From the NCBI GenBank assembly GCA_002279935.1, contig NCCZ01000011.1:89433-153432 (forward strand): DNA of 64,000 nt, read 5' to 3'. The DNA comes from Hyphomicrobium sp. 12-62-95. GTDB lineage: Bacteria > Pseudomonadota > Alphaproteobacteria > Rhizobiales > Hyphomicrobiaceae. The notes under the pieces are model-generated. The model saw only the letters and a list, made by a program, of their open reading frames with translations. It did no database searches and was not told where the DNA came from. Positions 1 through 8,788 of this stretch are shown here, in pieces; within the stretch, counting starts at the first letter, position 1, and every line of letters starts with the position of its first letter. Position numbers and translations under genes: made by a program.

Positions 1-135
1 GACTGCGACCGTCGATCCGCACAGCTTCGAGTGGGCCTCCCCGCTGAGGGCAGGAGCCGGCAGTTCCCCGGTGTGGGGAATGGCGGCGGCCAGTTCGAGT
101 ATTTTCAAGTTGTAGATGTCGTCTAGGTCGGCCAT
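1..135 (-). CDS. Iron-sulfur cluster scaffold protein, NifU/IscU-like (partial, N-terminus)
   Basis: Only the first 45 codons lie in the window; the gene runs off the left edge. The product begins [20 protein letters not shown] and continues with [10 protein letters not shown], where the first conserved cysteine of the IscU/NifU-N fold is expected. The family assembles Fe-S clusters in the cytoplasm on three cysteines. It is divergent from hisI with 77 bases between start codons, an arrangement I associate with alphaproteobacteria. The identification rests on this N-terminal similarity only. Confidence 0.75.
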   Translation of the reverse strand, partial: MADLDDIYNLKILELAAAIPHTGELPAPALSGEAHSKLCGSTVAV

Positions 136-212
136 TCGGTCTCCGTCGCGGTTGGCGCCATTGGCGAACCGGTTCGCGTGTATATATAGGCGCATTCGAA
201 CTGGACGGCACC

Positions 213-623
213 ATGCCCAAACCGACCCCCTCTGACGCCCCGGCCGACGACCTCGAGCAGGGTTCAATCCTGACGCCGCGCTTTGACCGCGACGGGCTCA
301 TTGCGGCTGTCGCGACGGATGCGGCGACGGGCGACGTCTTGATGCTTGCCTGGATGAACGCGGATGCGCTTCGCCTCTCTGTCGATACGGGGATCGCGCA
401 CTTCTGGAGCCGCTCGCGCGCCAAGATTTGGAAGAAGGGCGAGGAAAGCGGCAACCTCTTGCGGATCGAGGAAATGCGCATCGACTGCGATCAGGATGCG
501 ATCTGGATGAAAGTTCGCGTTGAAGGAGAGGGCGTGGCCTGCCACACGGGCGCGCGATCGTGCTTTTACCGGATTGTGCCGGTTGGCGTGCCGGGTTCGA
601 CACGTCTGACGCGCGGGTCTTAG
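213..623 (+). CDS. hisI: Phosphoribosyl-AMP cyclohydrolase
   Basis: Opens the adenine ring of phosphoribosyl-AMP in the third step of histidine biosynthesis, in the cytoplasm. The 136-residue protein has the full family signature: KKGEESGN (residues 74-81), the metal-binding DCDQDA (D91, D93, D95, with C92) and [12 protein letters not shown], giving the zinc cysteines C110 and C117. There is no fused HisE domain, so phosphoribosyl-ATP pyrophosphatase must be a separate protein. No other his gene is present in the window. Confidence 0.95.
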   Translation: MPKPTPSDAPADDLEQGSILTPRFDRDGLIAAVATDAATGDVLMLAWMNADALRLSVDTGIAHFWSRSRAKIWKKGEESGNLLRIEEMRIDCDQDAIWMKVRVEGEGVACHTGARSCFYRIVPVGVPGSTRLTRGS

Positions 624-837
624 CGCTCATTGCGCAATGCAGCACGAAAAATACGCACTGCAGCAAGCGCATGTTTTTCGCGAAACGAACCTTTTCGTAA
701 CGCGCCGCAGTAATCATTTTACCAATCTTCTAGGGCGCTCTTAATGTCCTCCTGGCACCCTGGGTGATGCATTCTTGGCAGCGAGCGGCACGGGCATTGC
801 TTCCCGGCTGACTTCCGCAAGCGGTCGGAGCACTCAG

Positions 838-1794
838 ATGGCAGGCGCAAAAATTGGATTGGCATTGGGTGGCGGCGCGGCACGCGGCTGGGCACACATC
901 GGTGTGATCCGCGCACTTGCGGCCGCCGGCATCAAGCCCGACATCATCGTGGGCACGTCCATTGGCGCAGTCGTTGGCGGCTGCCATCTCGCCGGTCAAC
1001 TCGACGATCTGGAAGATTTTGCGCGCAGCCTGACCAAGCGGCGCGTGTTCGGCTATCTCGATTTCAATCTCGCCGGAACGGGTTTGATTTCAGGTCAGAA
1101 GCTGTGCGAGCGGCTCGAGCGCCATCTTGGCGACCGGCGTATCGAGGATCTCGACCGGCGCTTCACGGCGGTTGCGACCGAGATCGGATCGGGACACGAG
1201 GTTTGGTTGTCGCGCGGGCGTTTGGCGGATGCCATCCGTGCTTCGTACGCGTTGCCCGGCATTTTTAAGCCGGTGAAAATCGACGGCCGCTGGCTGTTCG
1301 ATGGCGCTCTCGTCAATCCCATTCCGGTGTCGGTGTGCCGGGCGCTTGGCGCGCGCTACGTCATCGCGGTCAATCTCAATTACGATATTTCCAGCCGGTC
1401 GGCGGCGGCGAACGCCATCGTCAATCAGGTCGAGCATGAGGAAGCTCAGGTCCACCAAGCTCCGGTTGAGAACGAGAAATCCGGCATCGGCGCACGGTGG
1501 CTTTTGACCCGGCAATTGTTCGGACGGGGCGACGATGCTCCGGGAATCTCAACCGTGATGGTCGACGCGCTCAACATCGTGCAGGACCGGATCGCACGCT
1601 CGCGGCTTGCCGGCGACCCGCCGGATTCGCTGATCAGCCCGCGCTTGAGTGGGATTGGATTGTTCGACTTTCATCGCGCAGAGGATGCCATCGCGCGCGG
1701 CGAGGCAGCCGCGCGGCGTGAGGCGGAGGATATCGCGCGGGAATTAAAGCTGCGCCGGGACGTGGACGACCGGCTGCACGCACACGCGTCTTAA
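838..1794 (+). CDS. Patatin-like phospholipase (RssA/NTE type)
   Basis: A serine lipid acyl hydrolase of the bacterial patatin family. From the chosen start the 318-residue protein has the oxyanion loop GGGAARG (11-17), the nucleophile elbow GTSIG with Ser41, and the DGA dyad aspartate at Asp155 in FDGALVNP. The ATG at 838 is preferred because GGAG lies 7 bases upstream; an in-frame TTG at 775 would add 21 residues. The substrate is unknown; likely cytoplasmic or membrane-peripheral, as no signal peptide is seen. A hairpin follows the stop codon. Confidence 0.88.
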   Translation: MAGAKIGLALGGGAARGWAHIGVIRALAAAGIKPDIIVGTSIGAVVGGCHLAGQLDDLEDFARSLTKRRVFGYLDFNLAGTGLISGQKLCERLERHLGDRRIEDLDRRFTAVATEIGSGHEVWLSRGRLADAIRASYALPGIFKPVKIDGRWLFDGALVNPIPVSVCRALGARYVIAVNLNYDISSRSAAANAIVNQVEHEEAQVHQAPVENEKSGIGARWLLTRQLFGRGDDAPGISTVMVDALNIVQDRIARSRLAGDPPDSLISPRLSGIGLFDFHRAEDAIARGEAAARREAEDIARELKLRRDVDDRLHAHAS

Positions 1795-1798
1795 CGGC

Positions 1799-1825
1799 AA
1801 AGGCCGGCGAGAGCAGCCGGCCTTT
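1799..1825 (+). terminator. Hairpin after the patatin gene
   Basis: A 10-bp perfect stem AAAGGCCGGC/GCCGGCCTTT with a 7-base loop begins 4 bases after the stop. The T-tract is weak and interrupted (TTTCGATTTC). It could serve either strand, because the downstream gene is convergent. Confidence 0.7.
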
Positions 1826-1911
1826 CGATTTCAGACATCAGAACTTCAGGCACCAGGAGACTGTTCGCCGCCGGATCAACGGCGAGCGCCATCGCATGTT
1901 TCAAGTCGCCG

Positions 1912-2343
1912 TCAGCCCGTCGCGAGATAGCCGCGCATGGCGGAGACTTCCATTTCGACCGTCGCGACATGGTTTTTCACGACGTCGCCGATGGAGATGA
2001 TACCGACCAGCGATCCATCTTCGACGACCGGCAAGTGGCGGAAGCGGCCGGTGGTCATGATTTCCATTGTCTCGTCGACGAGGCTGGTCTCGGTGCAGGT
2101 GATGACATCGCGCGTCATGAAGCGGGATGCAGGCATCTCAAGAGCGGATACGCCGCGTTCGGCGATGGCGCGGATGACGTCGCGCTCGGAAATGATGCCA
2201 TCGACAGCGCCGTTATCACCGACCACCACAACCGCGCCGATTTTGCGAGCGGCGAGTTTGGTGGCGACTTCCTGCAACGTCGTATCGGGCCGTGCGGTCG
2301 TAACGGAGCGGCCCTTCGCCTTCAATATGGTCGCAACATTCAT
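1912..2343 (-). CDS. CBS domain pair protein
   Basis: A 143-residue protein made almost entirely of two CBS motifs (about residues 8-60 and 75-130), with the repeat hallmarks IGAVVVVGDNGAVDGIISERDVIRA and FRHLPVVEDGSLVGIISIGDVV split across the two. Stand-alone CBS pairs bind adenosyl nucleotides or NAD(H) and act as cytoplasmic energy sensors; the partner here is unknown. It is convergent with the patatin gene. The start ATG is the only reasonable one and the length is normal for the family. Confidence 0.9.
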   Translation of the reverse strand: MNVATILKAKGRSVTTARPDTTLQEVATKLAARKIGAVVVVGDNGAVDGIISERDVIRAIAERGVSALEMPASRFMTRDVITCTETSLVDETMEIMTTGRFRHLPVVEDGSLVGIISIGDVVKNHVATVEMEVSAMRGYLATG

Positions 2344-2540
2344 TGTGTCTCTCCCGACTGGTGCCGTTTTCTGACTCAGACACTTCTCAGGCGGGCACGC
2401 TGGAGATCACACGTGACGGAGACTTGGGTGTCCCTCAGTCCTGCCGATGCTCCGGCGCTGCCATCCTTTTGCTTCTGGCCAATGCGACGCTCTCATTCGA
2501 TGACAGCAATGTTGATCCAAGTTGTCGCATGTTTCAAGCG

Positions 2541-3359
2541 TCATTCGCCCCGGAATTCGGGGACATCTTCATGACGCGGCGCAATATCAAATAGGCCGAA
2601 TAACAATAATCCGGTGAGATATCCGCCGACGTGCGCTTCCCACGCGATTGCAGAATTTGCATTTAGATCGCCAAAACCAACCATTGCGGCCAGATTCATG
2701 GCGATGAACGACGCCGTCACCACCTGAAGGCGGCGGTCTCGCAGTGCAACAGAGAGGCCTTTGAGCGGAATACTACGTGGGTGTTGATTGAGACGGCGCA
2801 GGCCACCGCGATTATCCATAGCGCTGAAAAAGTAGCGCATAACGCCGCCCATCAATCCGGCAATCGCGCCCGACGCACCGATCATCGGCGCCAGTAGCCC
2901 GGGATTGAGCGCAATAAATGCGGCGGCACCCGCCAACCCGCAGACAATGAAAAATGCCAATAGCCGCACAGCGCCGATCCGCTTTTCCAGCGCGCCTGCG
3001 AAGGCCAGCAGCCCTGCACCATTGAATGCCAGATGCATGGCGTCGGCGTGGATGAACATGTGGGTGATGAACTGCGTATAGACGGCTGTGACGCCGCCGG
3101 GCAATTCGGCCGCGTAGCCGGTGAGGCGGGCGGGGATCAGGGCCATGAGAAGGACAAAGGACGTGTCGGCGTCTTCGTTGAGCAGCATGCGATAAGCCAT
3201 CACGGCCAGCATGATGGCGAGCAGCGCCATCACCATCGGGGGAATGTTGAATATGGGCTCGCGCACCCCGGGCGCGGGGGGATGCGTTCCGCCATCGTGG
3301 TCATCGCCGTGCGTGCCGCCGTCGACCGGTGCATGCCGCTCGCCCTGTTCGTTGCTCAA
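2541..3359 (-). CDS. Rhomboid-family intramembrane serine protease
   Basis: An integral inner-membrane protease that cuts substrates within the bilayer. The 272-residue product has a polar His/Asp/Gly-rich N-terminal tail (1-35), then about six membrane segments. The serine motif GASG (Ser163) and the histidine in EAHVGGY (His243) form the catalytic dyad; HLAFNGAGL carries the conserved Asn113. The start is TTG at 3359, supported by a strong GGAGGG ribosome site about 6 bases upstream. The substrate cannot be inferred from the neighbours. Confidence 0.9.
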   Translation of the reverse strand: MSNEQGERHAPVDGGTHGDDHDGGTHPPAPGVREPIFNIPPMVMALLAIMLAVMAYRMLLNEDADTSFVLLMALIPARLTGYAAELPGGVTAVYTQFITHMFIHADAMHLAFNGAGLLAFAGALEKRIGAVRLLAFFIVCGLAGAAAFIALNPGLLAPMIGASGAIAGLMGGVMRYFFSAMDNRGGLRRLNQHPRSIPLKGLSVALRDRRLQVVTASFIAMNLAAMVGFGDLNANSAIAWEAHVGGYLTGLLLFGLFDIAPRHEDVPEFRGE

Positions 3360-3621
3360 ATGAACCCTCCTCGTCGCCGAGGAGCGCCAGCGGCAGGCTC
3401 AGTCCCGACAGATTTTACGATGACGGGAGCGGGGCTTCGCGGCAACCCCCTTCGATGGATGGGCTCCGCGCCGGCGGTTGGGCGCGGTTTACGACATGGT
3501 GCGACCGACTGCGCCACTCCTTACGGTGGCATGGAAGCTGCGATGGATCGCTGGAACGCGGATGCCGTCCCCCGGCCCGCCCGCTTTACAAGCCCGTTCG
3601 GCACCGGACGTGGCCCGCTCG

Positions 3622-4281
3622 ATGGTCAGAATGAAACACAAGACGACCCAGGCACTTTATTCTTACTGGAACCGGCTGCGAGGTGGCCGGATGGCGCCGC
3701 ACCGGTTCGAGATCGAGCCAGCCAGCATTGGCGACGCGCTGCCTGATACGTTCATTTTGGAACGGCGGGACGACGGGACGTTCCCGTTCCGGTTGGCCGG
3801 GACGCGGCTGTGCGATCTTTTCAAAAGGGAATTCCGGGGCCACAACTTCCTCGACGGCTGGTCGGGCGATGGCGGACCGACATTGCGCCAACGGCTTAAC
3901 ACGGTCTCGGTTCAAGGTGGGGTCATCGTTGTTATCGCCAATGGAGAGACGGTGTCCGGCCGATCGGTTCTCACAGAAATCCTGCTGCTGCCGTTGTTGC
4001 ATGGGCCCGTTTGCGCAGACCGGTTTCTGGGAATTCTTAGCCTGCTCGAAACTCCCGCATGGCTCGACTACGACCCACTCGAGACCCTGCATTTGCGCAG
4101 CGAAGATATCATCTGGCCGGACGGTCATCCTCTCCCGGTGCCCGGCGTGATCGACGACCGGCAAAGCCCCTTTCTGCCGCGCGTGCGGCACGCCCGCATC
4201 GTGCGTTCGAACCGGCGCCAGTTCCGCGTCTTCGAGGGCGGATTGAGCGAGGCCGGCGATGCCCATGGTCCCAAAAACTAG
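3622..4281 (+). CDS. PAS domain protein (PAS_5 / DUF1457-type)
   Basis: About 220 residues. The region FRLAGTRLCDLFKREFRGHNF near the start is typical of the alphaproteobacterial PAS_5 family, in which a single PAS-like fold is found without an output domain. No kinase or helix-turn-helix region is visible. The start is uncertain: ATGs at 3622 and 3631 are both possible, and a longer reading from 3478 is proline- and arginine-rich and unconvincing. The role is unknown; the next gene encodes a PilZ protein, so a signalling context is possible but unproven. Confidence 0.75.
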   Translation: MVRMKHKTTQALYSYWNRLRGGRMAPHRFEIEPASIGDALPDTFILERRDDGTFPFRLAGTRLCDLFKREFRGHNFLDGWSGDGGPTLRQRLNTVSVQGGVIVVIANGETVSGRSVLTEILLLPLLHGPVCADRFLGILSLLETPAWLDYDPLETLHLRSEDIIWPDGHPLPVPGVIDDRQSPFLPRVRHARIVRSNRRQFRVFEGGLSEAGDAHGPKN

Positions 4282-4489
4282 GGATATCTTAGAAAGGCTG
4301 CAGCCCGCGGGGCCTCCGGCCTGATCGAAACTCTGCAAACTGTGTCCCAGTTTAAGGGTCGCTTTAGGCGTTCATTAAGGCCCTGCCCCTCATAGTCACC
4401 GCGAGATGGCCCGGATCCGGACACGCACGGCGTGTTTCATCGGCTTCTGGTCCAAAACACAACGCAGGTTGGCTATCGGGCTTTAGTGA

Positions 4490-5116
4490 ATGTCGAATGC
4501 CCTTCATACGCTTAAGGAACTGGCGGTTCTGGGCGCCCATCCGGCGACAGACCAGCGGCGGCACCGGCGTGTCACCTTGCCGTTGCTTGGGCGGTTCATG
4601 CGCGCCAACCGGCACGAATATCCCTGCAAATTGAACGATATCTCCGTCGGCGGCGCGGCCATCAATTCGCCCGTCGAAGTCGAGGCCGGGGAACGGATCG
4701 TCGTCTACTTCGATCATCTGGGCGGGCTCGAAGGCCATGTCGTCCGCCTGTTCGAGGGCGGCTTTGCGATGCAGGTCAAGGCGACAGCGCACAAGCGCGA
4801 AAAGCTGGCGGCGCAGCTAACCTGGCTCATCAATCGCGACGTTTTGAGCGGCGCCGACCAGCGGCGGCATGAGCGTATTCCGGTTGAAGAGCGGACCCAG
4901 TCGGTTGTGCTCGACAGCGGGGAAACGCTGGCTTGCCAGGTCGCGGATGTCTCCATTTCCGGTGCCTCGCTCAACATGACCGAGCGGCCGCCAGTGGGAA
5001 CCAAATTGATGCTGGGCCGGCTCAGGGGGCGTGTCGTGCGCCACCACGAGCAGGGGATCGGCGTCCAGTTCGTCGACATCCAGGAACCTGAGGCGTTGCG
5101 CCGGCATTTTACGTGA
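4490..5116 (+). CDS. Tandem PilZ domain protein
   Basis: PilZ domains bind cyclic di-GMP. This 208-residue protein has two: the first has RRHRR (23-27) followed by NDISVGGA (49-56); the second has RRHERIP (125-131) followed by DVSISGAS (153-160). Both keep the RxxxR and (D/N)xSxxG elements needed for ligand contact, so two molecules could be bound. No catalytic or membrane segment is present, suggesting a cytoplasmic adaptor. The target is unknown. Confidence 0.88.
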   Translation: MSNALHTLKELAVLGAHPATDQRRHRRVTLPLLGRFMRANRHEYPCKLNDISVGGAAINSPVEVEAGERIVVYFDHLGGLEGHVVRLFEGGFAMQVKATAHKREKLAAQLTWLINRDVLSGADQRRHERIPVEERTQSVVLDSGETLACQVADVSISGASLNMTERPPVGTKLMLGRLRGRVVRHHEQGIGVQFVDIQEPEALRRHFT

Positions 5117-5285
5117 CGGCGTGAGCATAAGGCCCGAGTGGGCGAGACGGGGAATGGGACGCAAGACGACAAAGCGGAAAGTCTGGGCGGCAGATAGATA
5201 AAAGTTTGATCAAATGCCGGGCTTCACGTTCAGGGGACAACGAGAATTTTACGCTAGAGTAGCGCAGTCAGTACGGGGTTGTGTC

Positions 5286-5927
5286 ATGAAGTGCGTTGCA
5301 GTCATCGCCGCTGGTGCCGCATTCGGCGCCGCTCTCGCCACCCAAGCCGTGGCCGAGCCTAAGCCCAGGCCCGCTCTCTTCGAGCGCACCGCATTTATGC
5401 GCGTGTTCGGGTCATCGCAGCCGCCGTACGGTTTCGTGCGGTTCTGCGAGCAGAACCCACAGCATTGCGTGCAGCGCGGTACGGGTGGACGCTTCGAGGC
5501 GACACCGGAGAGTCTCAGCGATCTCGACGAGGTCAATCGCATCGTCAACCGTTCGGTCGAACCGGCGACGGATGCCGAGATCTATGGCATCAGCGAATAC
5601 TGGACGCTGCCCGGTGAAAAGGGCGACTGCGAAGACTATGCGCTTTTGAAGCAGAAAATTCTGATCGGGCGCGGATGGCCGTCCAGTTCGCTGTTGCTCA
5701 CGGTGGTGCGCGACGAGAAGGGCGAAGGCCATGCCGTGCTGACGGCGCGGACGAGCCAGGGTGATTTCGTGCTCGACAACAAGAGCGACGATGTGCGGCT
5801 GTGGGCGCGCTCGAGCTATCAGTTCGTGATGCGCCAGTCGTATCTCGATCCGAAGGTCTGGGTGTCGCTCGATCCGCAGGACGCAGGCGCCCCCGCCGCT
5901 CTTGCCGGTGTGCAGGACGGCCACTGA
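5286..5927 (+). CDS. Transglutaminase-like cysteine proteinase (BTLCP family)
   Basis: A periplasmic or secreted protein of 213 residues with a signal peptide (MKCVAVIAAGAAFGAALA, cut near AVAEP). The BTLCP (PF06035) catalytic triad is visible as Cys115 in GDCEDYALLK, His149 in EGHAV and Asp164 in LDNK. Relatives such as LapG cleave large adhesins under c-di-GMP control; no lapD-like partner is in the window, although a PilZ gene lies immediately upstream. The ATG at 5286 is chosen because it starts the signal peptide. An efficient terminator follows. Confidence 0.87.
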   Translation: MKCVAVIAAGAAFGAALATQAVAEPKPRPALFERTAFMRVFGSSQPPYGFVRFCEQNPQHCVQRGTGGRFEATPESLSDLDEVNRIVNRSVEPATDAEIYGISEYWTLPGEKGDCEDYALLKQKILIGRGWPSSSLLLTVVRDEKGEGHAVLTARTSQGDFVLDNKSDDVRLWARSSYQFVMRQSYLDPKVWVSLDPQDAGAPAALAGVQDGH

Positions 5928-5956
5928 AACGGGCTGGACGGTGTTTGAAATTCAAG

Positions 5957-5988
5957 GAGCCGGGTGCGCCCTCGCATCCGGCTCTTTT
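5957..5988 (+). terminator. Rho-independent terminator after the BTLCP gene
   Basis: A 12-bp stem (5957-5968 with 5973-5984, one G-T pair) and a 4-base loop CCCT, followed by TTTTCGTTTT. It lies 30 bases after the stop codon and may also serve the convergent carbonic anhydrase gene. Confidence 0.88.
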
Positions 5989-6004
5989 CGTTTTAGTCCT
6001 CTGT

Positions 6005-6532
6005 TTAATCCTGGGGGCTGAGGCCTGCTGCGTAGCGCTGCCAGTTGGCGACGTAGCGGCCGGCGCTGCCCTTCAGACGCTCGCTCTCTTCAGCAGTGAG
6101 TTCACGCACGACCTTGCCGGGCGAGCCGAGGATCATGCAGCGGGGCGGGAATTCCTTGCCTTCGGTGATGAGCGTGTTGGCGCCGACGAGGGAGCCGGCG
6201 CCTATCTTGGCGCCGTTCAGAACAATGGAGCCAATGCCGATGAGGCTGCCGTCGCCAATGGTGCAGCCGTGCAGCATGACCATGTGGCCGATGGTGCAAT
6301 CTTCGCCGATGGTGAGGGGGAAGCCAGGGTCGGTGTGGAGGACGCAGCCGTCTTGCACATTGGAACGGGCACCGACTTTGATCAGCTCATTGTCGCCGCG
6401 CAGAACGGCGCCAAACCAGACGCTCGCATCTTCGCACAGTTCAACTTTGCCCAGTGCCACGGCGTTGGGCGCGACCCAGGCGCGGCCGTCGCCCGGCGTG
6501 TGGACACGCGCTTCGCCCAGACGGTAGATCAT
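6005..6532 (-). CDS. Gamma-class carbonic anhydrase family protein
   Basis: A 175-residue left-handed beta-helix protein built from hexapeptide repeats. The three zinc-binding histidines of the gamma class are in place: His66 (VLHTD), His83 and His88 (IGHMVMLHG). RGDN (45-48) and NVQDG (58-62) are also conserved. Members trimerise in the cytoplasm and either hydrate CO2 or have other roles; many YrdA-like relatives lack measurable activity. It is transcribed downstream of the DUF3126 and cysE genes, probably in one operon. Confidence 0.9.
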   Translation of the reverse strand: MIYRLGEARVHTPGDGRAWVAPNAVALGKVELCEDASVWFGAVLRGDNELIKVGARSNVQDGCVLHTDPGFPLTIGEDCTIGHMVMLHGCTIGDGSLIGIGSIVLNGAKIGAGSLVGANTLITEGKEFPPRCMILGSPGKVVRELTAEESERLKGSAGRYVANWQRYAAGLSPQD

Positions 6533-6559
6533 CAGCGTCCCCCTGCCCTCTGCGCGCGC

Positions 6560-6775
6560 TTAGGCTTCTTCGAGGTCGACGTCGAGGATCGCCATCTGGA
6601 ACTGATAGGAGACCTCGCCATCTTCGTCTTCGCGGAAGAGGACAGCGACGAAGTCGTCGCCGATATAGACCTCGGCGCTATCGTCCTTCTTGGGACGCGG
6701 GCGAATGGTCAGGTTCTTGGTGCCAAACGTCTTGCGCAGGAACGCTTCGACCTTCGCGATTTCTTCTTTCTTCAC
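6560..6775 (-). CDS. DUF3126 family small protein
   Basis: A 71-residue protein, MKKEEIAKVEAFLRKTFGT at the start and FQMAILDVDLEEA at the end, that matches the alphaproteobacterial DUF3126 family. It is acidic at the C-terminus, with no membrane segment. It lies 38 bases downstream of cysE in the same direction, as is usual for this family, which suggests a link to cysteine metabolism, but no biochemical role is known to me. Confidence 0.85.
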   Translation of the reverse strand: MKKEEIAKVEAFLRKTFGTKNLTIRPRPKKDDSAEVYIGDDFVAVLFREDEDGEVSYQFQMAILDVDLEEA

Positions 6776-6813
6776 TGCACGTCTCCGATTGTCTCAAAAG
6801 GTAGGCGGCACGC

Positions 6814-7710
6814 TCACAGCATGCCGTAGTCGTCGGGCCCGAGGTTTTCGGGCGCCAGCATCTGATCCATGGTGCGGGCGGGCTCGGCGCAGCCGACGCG
6901 GCCGACGACGCGGGCCGGCACGCCGGCAACCGTCATGTTGGGCGGCACATCTTGCAAAACGACGCTGCCGGCGGCGACCAGCGCACAATTGCCGACGTGA
7001 ATGTTGCCGAGGATTTTTGCGCCAGCCCCGATGAGCACACCGGCGCCGATCTTGGGATGGCGGTCGCCCGTGGCCTTGCCGCTGCCGCCCAGCGTGACGG
7101 CGTGCAGGAACGAGCAGTTGTCGCCGACGACGGCCGTTTCGCCGACGACGAAGCCGGTGGCGTGGTCGAGCATGATGCCGCGTCCGAAGCGGGCGGCGGG
7201 ATGGATGTCGGTGGTGAAGATCTTCGAGGACTGGCTCTGGAGATAGAGCGCGAAGTCCTTGCGGCCCTGGCGCCAGAGTTCGTGGGCAAAGCGATGCGTC
7301 ACGAGGGCGTGGAAGCCTTTGAAAAACAGCAGCGGCTCGAGATAGCGGTTGCAGGCGGGGTCGCGGTCGAGGACAGCTGCCAGATCGGCGCGGATCGACT
7401 GCGACAGGCTCGGCTGGCTATCGAGCACGTCCTGGAAGGTCTGCAGGATAAGACCGGCATCGACGTCGGAATGATTGAGGCGCTGCGCCACGCGGTGGGC
7501 GATGGCATCTTCCAGGCGCGAGTGATTGACGACGGTGGCGAAGATGAAACCGGTTAGCGCGGGCTCGGCCGCCATGGCCGCCTGGGCCTCGTTCAGGACC
7601 TGATCCCACACAGGATCGCCGGACGCGCCAGAGGCAGCCGTCTTCGACTTCGGCTTCACGCCGCCGCGCGGCGGGGCGCCTTCAGCTTTGTTTGGTCGGG
7701 ACACGGACAT
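6814..7710 (-). CDS. cysE: Serine O-acetyltransferase
   Basis: Transfers acetyl from acetyl-CoA to L-serine, the first step of cysteine synthesis, in the cytoplasm. The 298-residue protein has the N-terminal helical SAT domain (about 35-160) and a C-terminal hexapeptide beta-helix with the signature IMLDHATGFVVGETAVVGDN and HAVTLGGSG, which include the catalytic Asp and His. A lysine- and alanine-rich N-terminal extension makes it slightly longer than the E. coli enzyme. DUF3126 and the carbonic anhydrase gene lie downstream. Confidence 0.94.
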   Translation of the reverse strand: MSVSRPNKAEGAPPRGGVKPKSKTAASGASGDPVWDQVLNEAQAAMAAEPALTGFIFATVVNHSRLEDAIAHRVAQRLNHSDVDAGLILQTFQDVLDSQPSLSQSIRADLAAVLDRDPACNRYLEPLLFFKGFHALVTHRFAHELWRQGRKDFALYLQSQSSKIFTTDIHPAARFGRGIMLDHATGFVVGETAVVGDNCSFLHAVTLGGSGKATGDRHPKIGAGVLIGAGAKILGNIHVGNCALVAAGSVVLQDVPPNMTVAGVPARVVGRVGCAEPARTMDQMLAPENLGPDDYGML

Positions 7711-7992
7711 GGGAAACTGCGTCCTTGAGTTTTTGGGCCTCCGGGCAGGCCGGAGGTGCGGCGCCCGGACGGGACCCCGGGCAGGCCGAACCGGGTATCT
7801 GCCGAGCGGGTGAGCGTCAATCTAAACCTCCGGCGGAGCGATGGGAATTGAGAACGCTCCCCCTCGGCGGCTCATGTTGCAGGGCGTACTGAAAGCCTGT
7901 GCGGACCTCGCGACCAGAGGTGGCGTTTGCCCGGCCTGCGTTCTGGGCCATAGATGCCGGACCGCCTCCACTCGCGCAGACAAGGAACCGCC

Positions 7993-8787
7993 ATGGCCGC
8001 TGAGAAGACCCCTGAACTACGGCTGGAACGGGACGGCGGGCTTGCCGTGCTCGTTGTCGACAATCCGGCGCGGCTCAATGCGCTGACGTCGTCGATGTGG
8101 GCGGCGATCCCGCGCCTCATTGGCGAGGCTGACGCCGATCCGGACGTGCGGGTGATCGTGCTCAAGGGGGCGGGCGGAAAGGCGTTTTCGGCGGGTGCTG
8201 ACATTTCCGAATTTGACAGCGCGCGGACGGGCGACGCGGCGAAAGCCTACGATGCACTCAATCATGCGGCGTTCGAAGCGCTGCTGGGGGCCACCAAGCC
8301 GACAGTCGCGATGATCGAGGGCTTTTGCCTGGGCGGTGGGCTTGGCATCGCGGCGTGTTGCGATCTCAGACTTGCCAATGAGGCGGCAACGTTTGCGATC
8401 CCAGCCGCCAAACTGGGGCTGGGCTACCATCCCCGCTGGGTGCGCACGTTGCTGACGCTGGCGCCGCCTGCGTCGGTGAAGGAGTTGCTGTTCACCGGAC
8501 GGCGGTTCACGGCCAGCGAGGCCCTCGCCATGGGACTCGTCAACCGCGTGTATCCTGCCGCGGCGCTCGATAGCGAAATGCGGGCGCTGGCGGACATGAT
8601 TGCCGGCAACGCACCGATGACGATCCGCGCGGCGAAGGCTGCCATCAACGAACTCACATTGAAGCCGGAGACGGCGGACATCGCGCGACTGGAAGCGCTC
8701 GTGAAGGCCTGCTTCGACAGTGCGGATTATGCGGAAGGGCGCAAGGCATTTGCCGAGAAGCGCAAGCCGCAGTTCAAGGGGCAGTGA
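7993..8787 (+). CDS. Crotonase-fold protein (enoyl-CoA hydratase/isomerase family)
   Basis: A 264-residue protein with the CoA-binding and oxyanion-hole elements FSAGADISEF (65-74) and EGFCLGGGLGIAACCDLR (109-126). Both acid/base glutamates of classic enoyl-CoA hydratase appear to be missing: the position in GGGxE is Gly118 and the PE motif is replaced by IPAAKLGLGY (136-145). It may therefore catalyse another crotonase reaction. ATG 7993 is preferred over 7954 because AAGGA lies 6 bases upstream. The deacetylase gene follows after a single base. Confidence 0.85.
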   Translation: MAAEKTPELRLERDGGLAVLVVDNPARLNALTSSMWAAIPRLIGEADADPDVRVIVLKGAGGKAFSAGADISEFDSARTGDAAKAYDALNHAAFEALLGATKPTVAMIEGFCLGGGLGIAACCDLRLANEAATFAIPAAKLGLGYHPRWVRTLLTLAPPASVKELLFTGRRFTASEALAMGLVNRVYPAAALDSEMRALADMIAGNAPMTIRAAKAAINELTLKPETADIARLEALVKACFDSADYAEGRKAFAEKRKPQFKGQ

Positions 8788-8788
8788 C

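Noticed and set aside
5801..6829. Long plus-strand reading frame over the carbonic anhydrase and DUF3126 genes
   Set aside because: It is the antisense of two clear minus-strand genes; its product has no motif and only reflects GC-rich codon bias.
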